DNA from: Flavobacteriales bacterium
GTDB lineage: Bacteria > Bacteroidota > Bacteroidia > Flavobacteriales_D > Crocinitomicaceae
Length of the DNA: 51,594 nucleotides
Reading direction: 5' to 3'
Assembly (NCBI GenBank): GCA_022361195.1
Contig: JAKSBJ010000070.1
Span: forward strand, 1-51,594
Position 1 is the first letter of the stretch. Every line of letters starts with the position of its first letter. Below are positions 9,761 to 17,407 of this stretch, piece by piece. A program made the position numbers and the translations under genes. The notes under the pieces are model-generated. The model was not told the DNA's origin. It searched no databases and was given only the letters and a program-made list of their open reading frames with translations.

Positions 9761-10300
9761 GTGCAAAGACGAAAATTAAAACTACAGGAGCTAGGAAGAA
9801 TCTCAATTGACGAGTTCAAATCAGCGGAGAAAACACCAATTATTATCGTTTTAGATAACATTCGGTCACTCAATAACATTGGGTCGGTTTTTCGTACTTC
9901 GGACTCTTTTCGACTCCAAAAAATTTATTTGTGTGGTATAACTGCTCAACCTCCGCATCGAGATATTCACAAAACGGCGATTGGTGCTACTGAGTCAGTG
10001 GAATGGGAATATGTAGAGGATACGGTTAATTTAGTGGAGCGGTTGAATGAAGCGGGAGTAAAAACCTATGCGATTGAACAAACTGAAAACTCAGTGCTTT
10101 TAAATGACTTTCAGCCCGAAAAGGGAATTCCTGTTGCCATTGTGATGGGAAATGAAGTTGAAGGAGTACAGCAAGAAGTGATTGATCGTTGCACGGGAGT
10201 AATTGAAATTCCCCAAATAGGGACCAAACATTCCCTAAATATTTCGGTTTGTACCGGAATCATCGTTTGGGATTTGTACGCTAAAATGCAATTGTCTTAG
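9761..10300 (+). CDS. SpoU/TrmH-family RNA 2'-O-methyltransferase
   Basis: 179 residues from a GTG start. It shows the SPOUT-class motifs: motif 1 LDNIRSLNNIGSVFRTSDSF (with the conserved Asn/Arg), motif 2 VAIVMGNEVEGV, and motif 3 IPQIGTKHSLNISVCTGI, which forms the knotted SAM-binding site. Such enzymes methylate the 2'-hydroxyl of a ribose in tRNA or rRNA. The short length without an N-terminal RNA-binding extension is typical of a Bacteroidota TrmH-like subgroup; the target nucleotide cannot be assigned. There is no ATG near the N-terminus and the family normally begins close to this point, which supports the GTG start despite the promoter lying directly before it. Confidence 0.9.
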   Translation: MQRRKLKLQELGRISIDEFKSAEKTPIIIVLDNIRSLNNIGSVFRTSDSFRLQKIYLCGITAQPPHRDIHKTAIGATESVEWEYVEDTVNLVERLNEAGVKTYAIEQTENSVLLNDFQPEKGIPVAIVMGNEVEGVQQEVIDRCTGVIEIPQIGTKHSLNISVCTGIIVWDLYAKMQLS

Positions 10301-10316
10301 GATTTAAAGAATAAAA

Positions 10317-10342
10317 AAGGGAATCCCCCAATGGATTCCCTT
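10317..10342. terminator. Bidirectional hairpin terminator
   Basis: A perfect 10-bp inverted repeat (AAGGGAATCC / GGATTCCCTT) with a CCCAAT loop lies between two convergent genes. It is followed by a T-run on the minus strand (TTTTTTATTC), so it best serves the minus-strand secreted-protein gene. It can also stop the SpoU gene. Confidence 0.75.
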
Positions 10343-10434
10343 ATACCCCTGCCCTTTTTTAGTTCGGTGTTAAAATTGCAATAGAGCAATTAAACAGAGG
10401 CGATCAACAAGCTGGATTTTGCTAACCAACTAAA

Positions 10435-11331
10435 CTAATCCAGCTTAGCGCAGTCTACAGGAAAGCTTGTTAGTTCATTAATTGTATAAGGTTCTTGCCA
10501 AGTACCTGCTAGCGTTATTTGCGACCAAATGCGAATGTAGTTGACTTTGCACGTTCCATTTTCACGTGAAGTGAATAAGGCTCTTATCCATCGTTCTGCT
10601 CCATTACTCGTTAATTCCCAATCTTCGTAGAAATAGATTTTTTCATAGCTGCTGATACCATAAACACTGTAAATGAGTTTGCCAACTTTGTCATGTAAGG
10701 CTTTGTCATTAGGATACAGGTCAACCGGAATCTCAATGTCATCATTCTCCGCTAAAAGCATTTCCTGGTATTTGGGCTTTCCGTTAGAAAAGTCAATTCC
10801 AAAATTACCATTAGCGAGTGTAAACTTACATTCTCCTTCCAAGCGGATGGTGATAGGATAGACTTTATTTTCATCCGCTCGAGAAACGAATTTTCGTAAA
10901 AAATCCTCTTCAATTAAGTCAATTTCAAAATCCAGATAATCATTCTTTTTGGCATATGCGGTCATTGACTTTTCGCCCTCCAAAGTTCCTTTTACTTTTA
11001 TGATTTTTGTTCCTTGAAAACTCTCATTCCAGGCAAAAGTGTCTTCGTTCATGATGATGCAAAATTCTGGTTTCATAGGTTGATAAGGAGAATCTCCTCT
11101 TTTAGTCCGTGATTTCCATAAGTAACCTCTAAAATAAACTTTGGTCATTCCGTCTGAAATGTTGGTAATTTCCTGAGTACGTTCCGCATCGCTGTACATT
11201 TTAACCACAGCTTCTCCATCTGCTGGTGGTTTTGGAGCTAGTTTATCTAAAAGGCCTGACTGTGTGTATGAAGTAGTGAATAATACGGTTATGGCAACCA
11301 AAAGAGTTGTTCTTAAACTTAAATTTTTCAT
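10435..11331 (-). CDS. Secreted protein of unknown function, putative LytTR target
   Basis: 298 residues from the ATG at 11331, which places a clean signal peptide (ending SYTQ) at the N-terminus; an in-frame ATG at 11361 adds ten polar residues and would overlap the predicted promoter. The mature protein is beta-rich, with charged residues and scattered Cys (for example EFCIIMNEDTF, LEGECKFTL, VDCAKLD at the end). No family was recognised and no T9SS sorting domain is visible. It is the third gene in a co-directional row kinase, LytTR regulator, secreted protein. The intergenic region before it holds a perfect direct repeat next to a candidate promoter, so it is probably controlled by that two-component system. 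Confidence 0.75.
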   Translation of the reverse strand: MKNLSLRTTLLVAITVLFTTSYTQSGLLDKLAPKPPADGEAVVKMYSDAERTQEITNISDGMTKVYFRGYLWKSRTKRGDSPYQPMKPEFCIIMNEDTFAWNESFQGTKIIKVKGTLEGEKSMTAYAKKNDYLDFEIDLIEEDFLRKFVSRADENKVYPITIRLEGECKFTLANGNFGIDFSNGKPKYQEMLLAENDDIEIPVDLYPNDKALHDKVGKLIYSVYGISSYEKIYFYEDWELTSNGAERWIRALFTSRENGTCKVNYIRIWSQITLAGTWQEPYTINELTSFPVDCAKLD

Positions 11332-11358
11332 AAAGAATTTAGAATTGTGGTTAGACTT

Positions 11359-11425
11359 CAAAGAGAAAAAAGTTGCTCTTGAAAAACCACAACTCCTGAG
11401 GAAACGGACACTTTTTTGAGGAAAC
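11359..11425 (-). promoter_or_regulatory. Direct-repeat operator with candidate promoter
   Basis: The 9-mer TGAGGAAAC occurs exactly at 11397-11405 and again at 11417-11425, a 20-base period. Reading the minus strand these are two GTTTCCTCA boxes. Five bases downstream lies TTG (11392-11390), then 23 bases and TCTCTTTG (11366-11359), one mismatch from TAnnTTTG. LytTR regulators are known to bind pairs of roughly 9-bp direct repeats about two helical turns apart, and a LytTR gene ends just upstream (11448). Assigning the site to that regulator is an inference. Confidence 0.5.
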
Positions 11426-11447
11426 CTCCTTTATACGGAAGGAAAAA

Positions 11448-12161
11448 TTAGAGAATCATCAGCTTTTTGAAGAAATCCTTACGGTAAGCTTTTCCAATGG
11501 GGATACTTTCTTTACCAATATAAACCGTATTGCCACTAATAGAACTAATGGCCGAAAGCTTGATGATGTATCCTTTTTGAATTCGGACAAATTGTGCAAG
11601 CGGAAATTTATCTTCCATGCTTTTAAGCGTTTGACTGATGGTGTATTTTTCCCCATTAGTCATATAGATATCCGAATAGTTGTCCTCTCCTTTAATCCAT
11701 AGAACGTCATCAATATTGAGTCGAACCATTTCCCCATTTTTTCGCACAAAGTGGTTCTCAATTTCCGCTGATGACGATTGAGTGGGAAGATCATTTTTAC
11801 GGTTAAAGGCCAATCCTAGATTCACCTTTATGTCAATATCTTTATAGGGTTTTACGATATAAGCCAAGGGACTAGCTTCCCGAATGCGATAAATGGTGTC
11901 ATCATCAAAAAAGGAAGTGAGAAAGATATACGGAACACCAAACTTTTCCTTAAGGATGCCAGCTAAGTCAATTCCGTCCGTATCTCCTTTTATTTGAACA
12001 TCCAATAGTGCTAAATCAACTTTGTTGCTGAGTAAAAAGTCAACCGCCCCCTCAGCAGAGTCAACCATGGCAGCTACGGTATATCCTAATTTTTCAATGA
12101 CAATTTTTAAGTCATCGGCAATTAGAGGTTCATCCTCAACAATTAAAATTGATTTACTCAT
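11448..12161 (-). CDS. LytTR-family response regulator
   Basis: 237 residues. The receiver domain (1-120) has the acidic pair in VEDEP, the phospho-acceptor Asp54 in LLDVQ, Thr82 and Lys104 (YIVKPY). The LytTR DNA-binding domain occupies about 135-237 (FVRKNGEMVRLNIDDVLWIK, FVRIQKGYIIKLSAI, IPIGKAYRKDFF). It binds DNA direct repeats and controls transcription when phosphorylated. The start codon overlaps the stop region of the kinase gene by 4 bases, so translation is coupled. A TACCTTTG with the context TTTGAACTATG precedes the start; here it is also coding sequence for the kinase C-terminus. The probable target is the next gene, whose promoter carries a direct repeat. Confidence 0.93.
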   Translation of the reverse strand: MSKSILIVEDEPLIADDLKIVIEKLGYTVAAMVDSAEGAVDFLLSNKVDLALLDVQIKGDTDGIDLAGILKEKFGVPYIFLTSFFDDDTIYRIREASPLAYIVKPYKDIDIKVNLGLAFNRKNDLPTQSSSAEIENHFVRKNGEMVRLNIDDVLWIKGEDNYSDIYMTNGEKYTISQTLKSMEDKFPLAQFVRIQKGYIIKLSAISSISGNTVYIGKESIPIGKAYRKDFFKKLMIL

Positions 12162-13918
12162 AGTTCAAAGGTAAGACTAACAATGGTTCCATTGGCTGAT
12201 TTCCATTCGCAATTGGCATTTAAACTCCGGCATAATGAGTTGATTAATTTGATTCCAAATGACTCACTTTTATGCATCTCTTTTTCCCCAATTCCGCAGC
12301 CATTATCATTGACTTGCAAATTCCATTTACCATTACCTTTAAAAAAGGAAATGGCTATTTCACCCGATTGCATTCCTGAAAAGGCATGTTTGTATGCATT
12401 GGTCATCAGCTCGCTCAAAATCAATCCTAACTGAATGGTTTGATCACTTGAAAGTTCGATGTTTTCTAATTTTCGTTTCACCTTAATTTCACAATCCAAT
12501 TCAAAATCGTATTGGCTCTCAATTTCCTCAATAAGGTGATTAGCATAATCAGAGAAATTAACCTTGCCAACATCATTTAAACGGTATAGCTGTTGATGAA
12601 CTGTAGACATGGATTGAACACGTTTTCTACTTTCTAACAGGACTTCGGCCATTTTTTCATCACGAATGGTATTGGCATGAATGTTTAGCATGCTCGATAC
12701 AATCTGGAGGTTATTCTTCACGCGGTGGTGAACTTCTTTAACCAGCAGTTCTCGTTCTTTTAAAGCATTTTCAATAGCGGAGTTTTTTTGTTGAAGAACA
12801 AGGGTGGTCTTTTTACGACGATAGAGCAAATAAATGAAAACGCCCACTAAAATGGTCAATAGAGCAAGAAGGATGATGATGTAGTTTTTTTCTTTTTCGT
12901 TTTTTTCAAAGAGTTGATCTTTTAAAGCACTTTCTTTATTTAAAAAGGCAATTTTTTCTTTTTGCTTTTCCGATTGATATTGAATGTGGAGTTCGTCAAT
13001 GTTTTTTTGGTTATTACGTTTTAAAAGACTGTCTTTCCATGAAATATAGGATTGTTGATAATTAAGCGCAGCTGTCAGATTTCCATTTTCTTCCTCCAGT
13101 TTGCTCAATCCATCGTAGCATTTTACCACACTCTCGAGGTGGGAGATTTCCTTCGCTAATTTTAAAGAGGAATGATAGGTGTTAAGAGCCTCTTTATAGT
13201 AACCATGATTGGCCAATGCTTTTCCCTTTTCTTGCAGAGTGATGCATAAACCTCTTTGATCACCAACACTGTCTAAAACGTAAATTCCCCAATCGTAAGC
13301 TTCAAAGGCCGCATCCATATTTCCCAGAGAACTGTAAACAATAGCTAAGTTGGCAACTGAACCTCCAACGGTTTCAAATAACTGAAGTTGGATAGCCAAA
13401 TCTCTTGACATTTCTAATAACTCAATGGAGAGTTCATAGTTTTGTGTGGAAAAGGCCAAACCTGCCAAATTGGTATAGATTTTTGACAACCAAACCGAAT
13501 CTTGCAGTTCGGTCATAATATCTAAGGCTCCATTGAAATAATATTCGGATTGTTCATAGTTTTGAAGGTCAAGATAAAGTGCACCTAAATTGTTCATGAT
13601 CATTCCCTGATCTTTTGTATGACCATTTCTTTCGGCTATGCCCAGGGCCTCAAAATACTCTTCAGTAGCTTCTTCATATTCTCCTTTTTGATAATGACAA
13701 AGTCCAATGAAATTGCCAGCTTTTGCTAATCCCAAACTATCGTTGCAGTTTTGAGCGAGCTTTTGTGCGGCATAGAAATAATGAGCCGAAGAATCAACCT
13801 TGGTAATTCTAATACGATCTCCGAATGCAATAAGACTATCAACATTTTTGCCACAAACCGGACGTTGAGCAAAGGCACTTATACTTAATAATAGAATTAA
13901 GAGTAGGGAATATCGCAT
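12158..13918 (-). CDS. TPR-containing HisKA_2-type sensor histidine kinase
   Basis: 586 residues from the ATG at 13918, which gives a normal signal peptide (ISAFAQ); an upstream ATG at 13951 adds 11 residues. Periplasmic TPR repeats fill about 30-290, then a coiled coil, a single transmembrane helix (about 344-367) and a short linker. The dimerisation/phospho-acceptor domain is the HisKA_2 type: VKEVHHRVKNNLQIVSSML with His397/His398. The HATPase has LILSELMTNAYKHA and NDNGCGIG. It autophosphorylates and passes phosphate to the LytTR regulator encoded directly downstream with a 4-base overlap. LytTR regulators more often pair with LytS-type (His_kinase) sensors such as the pair at the right end of this window, so this combination is less usual. 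Confidence 0.92.
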   Translation of the reverse strand: MRYSLLLILLLSISAFAQRPVCGKNVDSLIAFGDRIRITKVDSSAHYFYAAQKLAQNCNDSLGLAKAGNFIGLCHYQKGEYEEATEEYFEALGIAERNGHTKDQGMIMNNLGALYLDLQNYEQSEYYFNGALDIMTELQDSVWLSKIYTNLAGLAFSTQNYELSIELLEMSRDLAIQLQLFETVGGSVANLAIVYSSLGNMDAAFEAYDWGIYVLDSVGDQRGLCITLQEKGKALANHGYYKEALNTYHSSLKLAKEISHLESVVKCYDGLSKLEEENGNLTAALNYQQSYISWKDSLLKRNNQKNIDELHIQYQSEKQKEKIAFLNKESALKDQLFEKNEKEKNYIIILLALLTILVGVFIYLLYRRKKTTLVLQQKNSAIENALKERELLVKEVHHRVKNNLQIVSSMLNIHANTIRDEKMAEVLLESRKRVQSMSTVHQQLYRLNDVGKVNFSDYANHLIEEIESQYDFELDCEIKVKRKLENIELSSDQTIQLGLILSELMTNAYKHAFSGMQSGEIAISFFKGNGKWNLQVNDNGCGIGEKEMHKSESFGIKLINSLCRSLNANCEWKSANGTIVSLTFEL

Positions 13919-14008
13919 GCAGTAAGTCAATGTTTTAAAGACCAGCAGCAATATAATAAGAACTCCCGAAAAAGGCGATCGAGTGAAATACCGTTAGGAT
14001 AGCGAATT

Positions 14009-14578
14009 TCATTTTTTCCTTCCTATCAATAAAAGCGAATCTCCTTTTTCAAATTCGGCATAACTTTCGAGCAACAGAATTTCAAAATAAGGATCAAAAA
14101 AAACTTTCAGCCCAGTTTCAGAATGATAGTTTACGAAAAGTCCTTTAAAGATTTCGGTACCTTCTCCCTTCCAAAACGAATGACAGATAATTCCATTAGA
14201 GTTTAAAAGGGCGGCTTGTTTTTTGATGGAGGAAGAGAGCTCTTCATCTTTTAAATGGTGTAATACTTTGTTAGAATAAATCCCATCAAATTTTTCAGAT
14301 GTGCTTAAAGTAACGGCATCCAATTCAAGAAACTTTCCAGCAGGATTTTTTGATTTAAGATAATTGAGAAATTCCTGCGAATTGTCAGATCCTACCACTT
14401 CGTAATCTGCATTGAGAATAGTCCAATCCGTTCCAGGACCGGAGCCTATTTCCAATAAAGTTGAATTGGAAGGTAAAAACTCCTTTAGCTTTTTAATGAG
14501 TTCACCTCCGTTGACATCTTTGGCCAACTGAATGTATTCTTGAACTGATTCTTTGGTTTGATAATAATTGGCTGCCAT
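14009..14578 (-). CDS. Class I SAM-dependent methyltransferase
   Basis: 189 residues with the Rossmann methyltransferase motif I LLEIGSGPGTDW, the acidic end of strand 2 (VVGSDNSQEF), motif II (KFLELDAVTL) and a following YSNKVLHHL segment, as in UbiE-like enzymes. The C-terminal half is short and may not carry a dedicated substrate domain, so the substrate is unknown. The gene begins 30 bases after the hutU stop on the same strand and may be read from the hutU promoter. No link to histidine breakdown is evident from its sequence. Confidence 0.85.
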   Translation of the reverse strand: MAANYYQTKESVQEYIQLAKDVNGGELIKKLKEFLPSNSTLLEIGSGPGTDWTILNADYEVVGSDNSQEFLNYLKSKNPAGKFLELDAVTLSTSEKFDGIYSNKVLHHLKDEELSSSIKKQAALLNSNGIICHSFWKGEGTEIFKGLFVNYHSETGLKVFFDPYFEILLLESYAEFEKGDSLLLIGRKK

Positions 14579-14608
14579 TTTATAAAATGTATTGCAGCAA
14601 ATTAACCA

Positions 14609-16609
14609 TTAAAATTGATCAAGCAACGAATCATCAACAAAGTTTGGTAAAGTCACCTTTAAGTTTGGCGTACGTTCCATTTCTCTTTGAATAGCAAAGA
14701 TTGCTCCTTCATTTCTAGCCCAACTTCTTCTGGCAATACCATTGTTTACATCCCAATGTAACATCATCTCCAAACGACGATCAGCATCTTCTGATCCATC
14801 CAGTAACATTCCAAAACCACCATTAATTACTTCTCCCCAGCCAACACCACCTCCGTTGTGAATTGAAATCCAGGTGGCACCTCTAAATCCATCACCAATT
14901 ACATTATGAATGGCCATGTCTGCCGTGAATTTCGATCCATCATAAATGTTAGATGTTTCTCGGAAAGGAGAATCAGTACCTGATACATCATGATGATCTC
15001 TTCCCAATACAACCGGACCAATTTTTCCTTCTTTAATAGCTTTGTTAAAGGCTTGAGCAATTTTAATTCGACCCTCGGCATCTGCATATAAAATACGAGC
15101 CTGTGATCCAACGACTAATTTGTTCTCCTGAGCCCCTTTAATCCACTGAATGTTATCCGCCATTTGTTGCTGAATTTCAGTTGGAGAGTTTTGGCGAATC
15201 TCTTCCAAAACAGCACAAGCCAAATCATCCGTAGCTTGCAAATCATCTGTATTCCCAGAAGCACAAACCCATCTAAACGGTCCAAAACCATAATCGAAAC
15301 ACATTGGTCCCATAATGTCCTGCACGTAAGATGGATATTTAAAGTCAATGCCATTTTCAGCCATAATATCTGCTCCCGCACGACTGGCTTCTAATAAAAA
15401 GGCATTTCCGTAATCGAAAAAGTAAGTTCCTTTAGCCGTATGGCGATTCACAGCCGTAGCATGTCTTCTCAAACTTTCCTGAACGTGTCCTTTGAATTTT
15501 TCAGGTTCATTCGCCATCATCTCATTGGCTTCTTCTAAACCTAAACCTGCAGGGTAGTAACCTCCCGCCCATGGATTGTGCAATGAAGTTTGATCTGATC
15601 CCAAATCAATATAGATATTTTCCTCATCAAATTTTTCCCAAACGTCTACCACATTTCCCTGGTAGGCAATAGAAACTACCTCGTCGTTTTCTTTCGCTTT
15701 TCTAACGCGTGTACAAAGCTCATCCAAATCTTCAATTACCTCATCAACCCATCCTTGTGAATGACGTGTATAAGTCGCTTTAGGATTTACTTCAGCCGTA
15801 ATTGAAATTACCCCGGCAATATTACCAGCTTTAGGTTGAGCACCACTCATTCCCCCTAAACCAGCTGTAACAAATACTTTACGATTAGAACCGTCTCCAC
15901 CGGTTAATTTACGACAAGCATTTAAGACTGTGATAGTTGTTCCGTGAACAATTCCTTGTGGTCCAATATACATATAGGAACCAGCAGTCATTTGACCATA
16001 CTGACTTACCCCAAGGGCATTCATTTTTTCCCAATCATCCTGATGTGAGTAGTTTGGAATGACCATTCCGTTTGTAACAACCACTCTTGGAGCATCTTTA
16101 TGTGATGGAAACAATCCAAGGGGATGACCTGAGTACATCACCAGGGTTTGTTCATCTGTCATTTCAGACAAATATTTCATCACCAAACGATATTGCGCCC
16201 AGTTTTGAAATACAGCACCATTTCCACCATAGGTAATTAACTCATGTGGATGTTGTGCCACGGCATAATCCAAATTGTTTTGGATCATTAACATGATGGA
16301 CTTGGCCTGCTCACATTTACCCGGATATTCTTCAATAGGTCGGGCATACATTTTGTAATCAGGACGGTAGCGGTACATATAAATACGACCATATTCCTTT
16401 AATTCTTCAGCAAATTCAGGAGCCAATTCGGCATGTTGCTCTTTAGGAAAATAACGCAATGCGTTTCGCAAGGCTAATTCTTTCTCCTCTTTGCTTAAAA
16501 TATCCTTACGCTTAGGAGCGTGGTTGATGGTTGGGTCATACTCTTTTTTGGCTGGAATCGCAGAAGGAATTCCGGCACAAATATCCGCTTTAATATCCTC
16601 TATGGTCAT
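14609..16609 (-). CDS. hutU: Urocanate hydratase, long form
   Basis: 666 residues from ATG 16609 (ATG 16615 and a longer upstream start at 16642 are possible). It catalyses urocanate + water to imidazolonepropionate, step 2 of histidine degradation, using tightly bound NAD as an electrophile. Key features are YGGNGAVFQNW near the N-terminus, the NAD-binding region TAGLGGMSGAQPKA, and the catalytic-region signature GPMCFDYGFGPFRWVCASG. It is about 110 residues longer than the common bacterial enzyme (about 555), resembling the longer form known from eukaryotes and Bacteroidota. No histidase (hutH), imidazolonepropionase (hutI) or formimino-glutamase gene is in the window, so the pathway must be completed elsewhere. 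Confidence 0.96.
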   Translation of the reverse strand: MTIEDIKADICAGIPSAIPAKKEYDPTINHAPKRKDILSKEEKELALRNALRYFPKEQHAELAPEFAEELKEYGRIYMYRYRPDYKMYARPIEEYPGKCEQAKSIMLMIQNNLDYAVAQHPHELITYGGNGAVFQNWAQYRLVMKYLSEMTDEQTLVMYSGHPLGLFPSHKDAPRVVVTNGMVIPNYSHQDDWEKMNALGVSQYGQMTAGSYMYIGPQGIVHGTTITVLNACRKLTGGDGSNRKVFVTAGLGGMSGAQPKAGNIAGVISITAEVNPKATYTRHSQGWVDEVIEDLDELCTRVRKAKENDEVVSIAYQGNVVDVWEKFDEENIYIDLGSDQTSLHNPWAGGYYPAGLGLEEANEMMANEPEKFKGHVQESLRRHATAVNRHTAKGTYFFDYGNAFLLEASRAGADIMAENGIDFKYPSYVQDIMGPMCFDYGFGPFRWVCASGNTDDLQATDDLACAVLEEIRQNSPTEIQQQMADNIQWIKGAQENKLVVGSQARILYADAEGRIKIAQAFNKAIKEGKIGPVVLGRDHHDVSGTDSPFRETSNIYDGSKFTADMAIHNVIGDGFRGATWISIHNGGGVGWGEVINGGFGMLLDGSEDADRRLEMMLHWDVNNGIARRSWARNEGAIFAIQREMERTPNLKVTLPNFVDDSLLDQF

Positions 16610-16628
16610 GATCATCAATTTGAGAAAG

Positions 16629-16659
16629 CAAAGATAAAACAATCCCCTTCTCAGTGAAA
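16629..16659 (-). promoter_or_regulatory. Candidate hutU promoter
   Basis: The minus strand shows a perfect -7 element TATCTTTG (16636-16629). TTTC (16659-16656) sits 19 bases upstream as a near-consensus -33. The predicted leader is only about 9-15 bases before the ATG at 16615 or 16609. Confidence 0.55.
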
Positions 16660-16775
16660 GAATGATTGAAATATGTCAAGTGGTTGAATCACATGTTGTT
16701 GCCTAATCTATGTTTTTGACAGAGTAAAAAGAGGATGAATCAAATGCTAAATTATTGGTTCAATTACTCAATGAA

Positions 16776-16808
16776 TTGCCTGTTGAGAAGAGCGGAGATT
16801 TATATTTA
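16776..16808 (+). promoter_or_regulatory. Weak candidate promoter of the LuxR-type gene
   Basis: TTG (16776-16778), a 22-base spacer and TATATTTA (16801-16808, 7 of 8 to TAnnTTTG) precede the regulator gene by about 22 bases. The match is modest and the spacer is at the long end, so this is tentative. Confidence 0.3.
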
Positions 16809-16830
16809 ATCAAACGTTCACCCAAAAATT

Positions 16831-17223
16831 ATGAAGCTACAAATGGACACAATTATTGTCGTTTTTTTGATTATTCAGTTTGTTTTTATTGTCATTTATG
16901 TATACCTCCAAAAATACCGTTCAGGTGGAATTTTGGTCAATAAAACAAAGTACGGACCTACTTCTTATCCACTCAAAAAACGAAAAGAGGAAAAAACACT
17001 TTTAAGTTATTCCTTAACCCAAAGAGAGTTGGAAGTGGCTCAACTGATATTGGAGAAGAAACCTTATCGTCAAATAGGTGAGGAGATGTACATCGCTCCA
17101 AAAACGGTTTCAAAACATGCCTCTAACATCTTTAAAAAGACAGGACACAAAAACCGGAAAGAATTTACCGAAGCTTTTGGGCCTTATCACAAAGTTTATC
17201 ATGAACAGGCTATGCGAGCCTAA
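16831..17223 (+). CDS. Membrane-anchored LuxR-type HTH regulator
   Basis: 130 residues. Residues about 7-26 form one strongly hydrophobic transmembrane helix (TIIVVFLIIQFVFIVIYVYL), followed by a basic linker and a C-terminal LuxR/FixJ HTH (about 62-112: LTQRELEVAQLILEKK, YRQIGEEMYIAPKTVSKHAS, FKKTGHKNRKEF). There is no receiver or ligand domain, so the DNA-binding head would be held at the inner membrane. It lies directly upstream of the RiPP precursor and in the same orientation, and four TACGT motifs sit in the gap between them, so it is a good candidate for the cluster's regulator. ATG 16843 (MDTII) is an alternative start. The target assignment is an inference. Confidence 0.85.
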   Translation: MKLQMDTIIVVFLIIQFVFIVIYVYLQKYRSGGILVNKTKYGPTSYPLKKRKEEKTLLSYSLTQRELEVAQLILEKKPYRQIGEEMYIAPKTVSKHASNIFKKTGHKNRKEFTEAFGPYHKVYHEQAMRA

Positions 17224-17252
17224 ATGGTTGAAATTGTAGTGACTTTGGCTGA

Positions 17253-17321
17253 TACGTAGGAGTACGTAGTCCAAATATACGTCTCGAATACGTTGGTCAA
17301 CATCCAAAATTCTTAGTTGTG
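17253..17321 (+). promoter_or_regulatory. TACGT repeat array and candidate precursor promoter
   Basis: Four copies of TACGT begin at 17253, 17263, 17278 and 17289 (spacings 10, 15 and 11 bases). The last one runs into TTG (17293-17295). Eighteen bases further is TAGTTGTG (17314-17321), one mismatch from TAnnTTTG. The repeats thus sit where an activator would stand, immediately before the -33. The likely binder is the LuxR-type protein encoded just upstream; this is inferred from position only. Confidence 0.45.
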
Positions 17322-17334
17322 TTTTTCAGTTTTG

Positions 17335-17353
17335 CCCCAAGCATGCTTTGGGG
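17335..17353 (+). other. Leader hairpin before the RiPP precursor gene
   Basis: CCCCAAGCATGCTTTGGGG can fold into a hairpin of at least seven pairs (four GC, two AT, one GT), or a longer one around the palindrome AAGCATGCTT with one bulged T. It would lie in the precursor's 5' leader, 54 bases before the ATG. No T-run follows, so it is unlikely to be a terminator. It may protect the 5' end or hold a regulatory fold. Confidence 0.5.
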
Positions 17354-17407
17354 AAGCCGAAAACCAAATAGAATAGAGTAGGTAATGAAAATTAAACTTT
17401 TTAAAAG

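Noticed and set aside
16735..16809. 24-codon frame before the LuxR-type gene, considered as a leader peptide
   Set aside because: No leader-peptide features, and it covers the candidate promoter; chance is likely.
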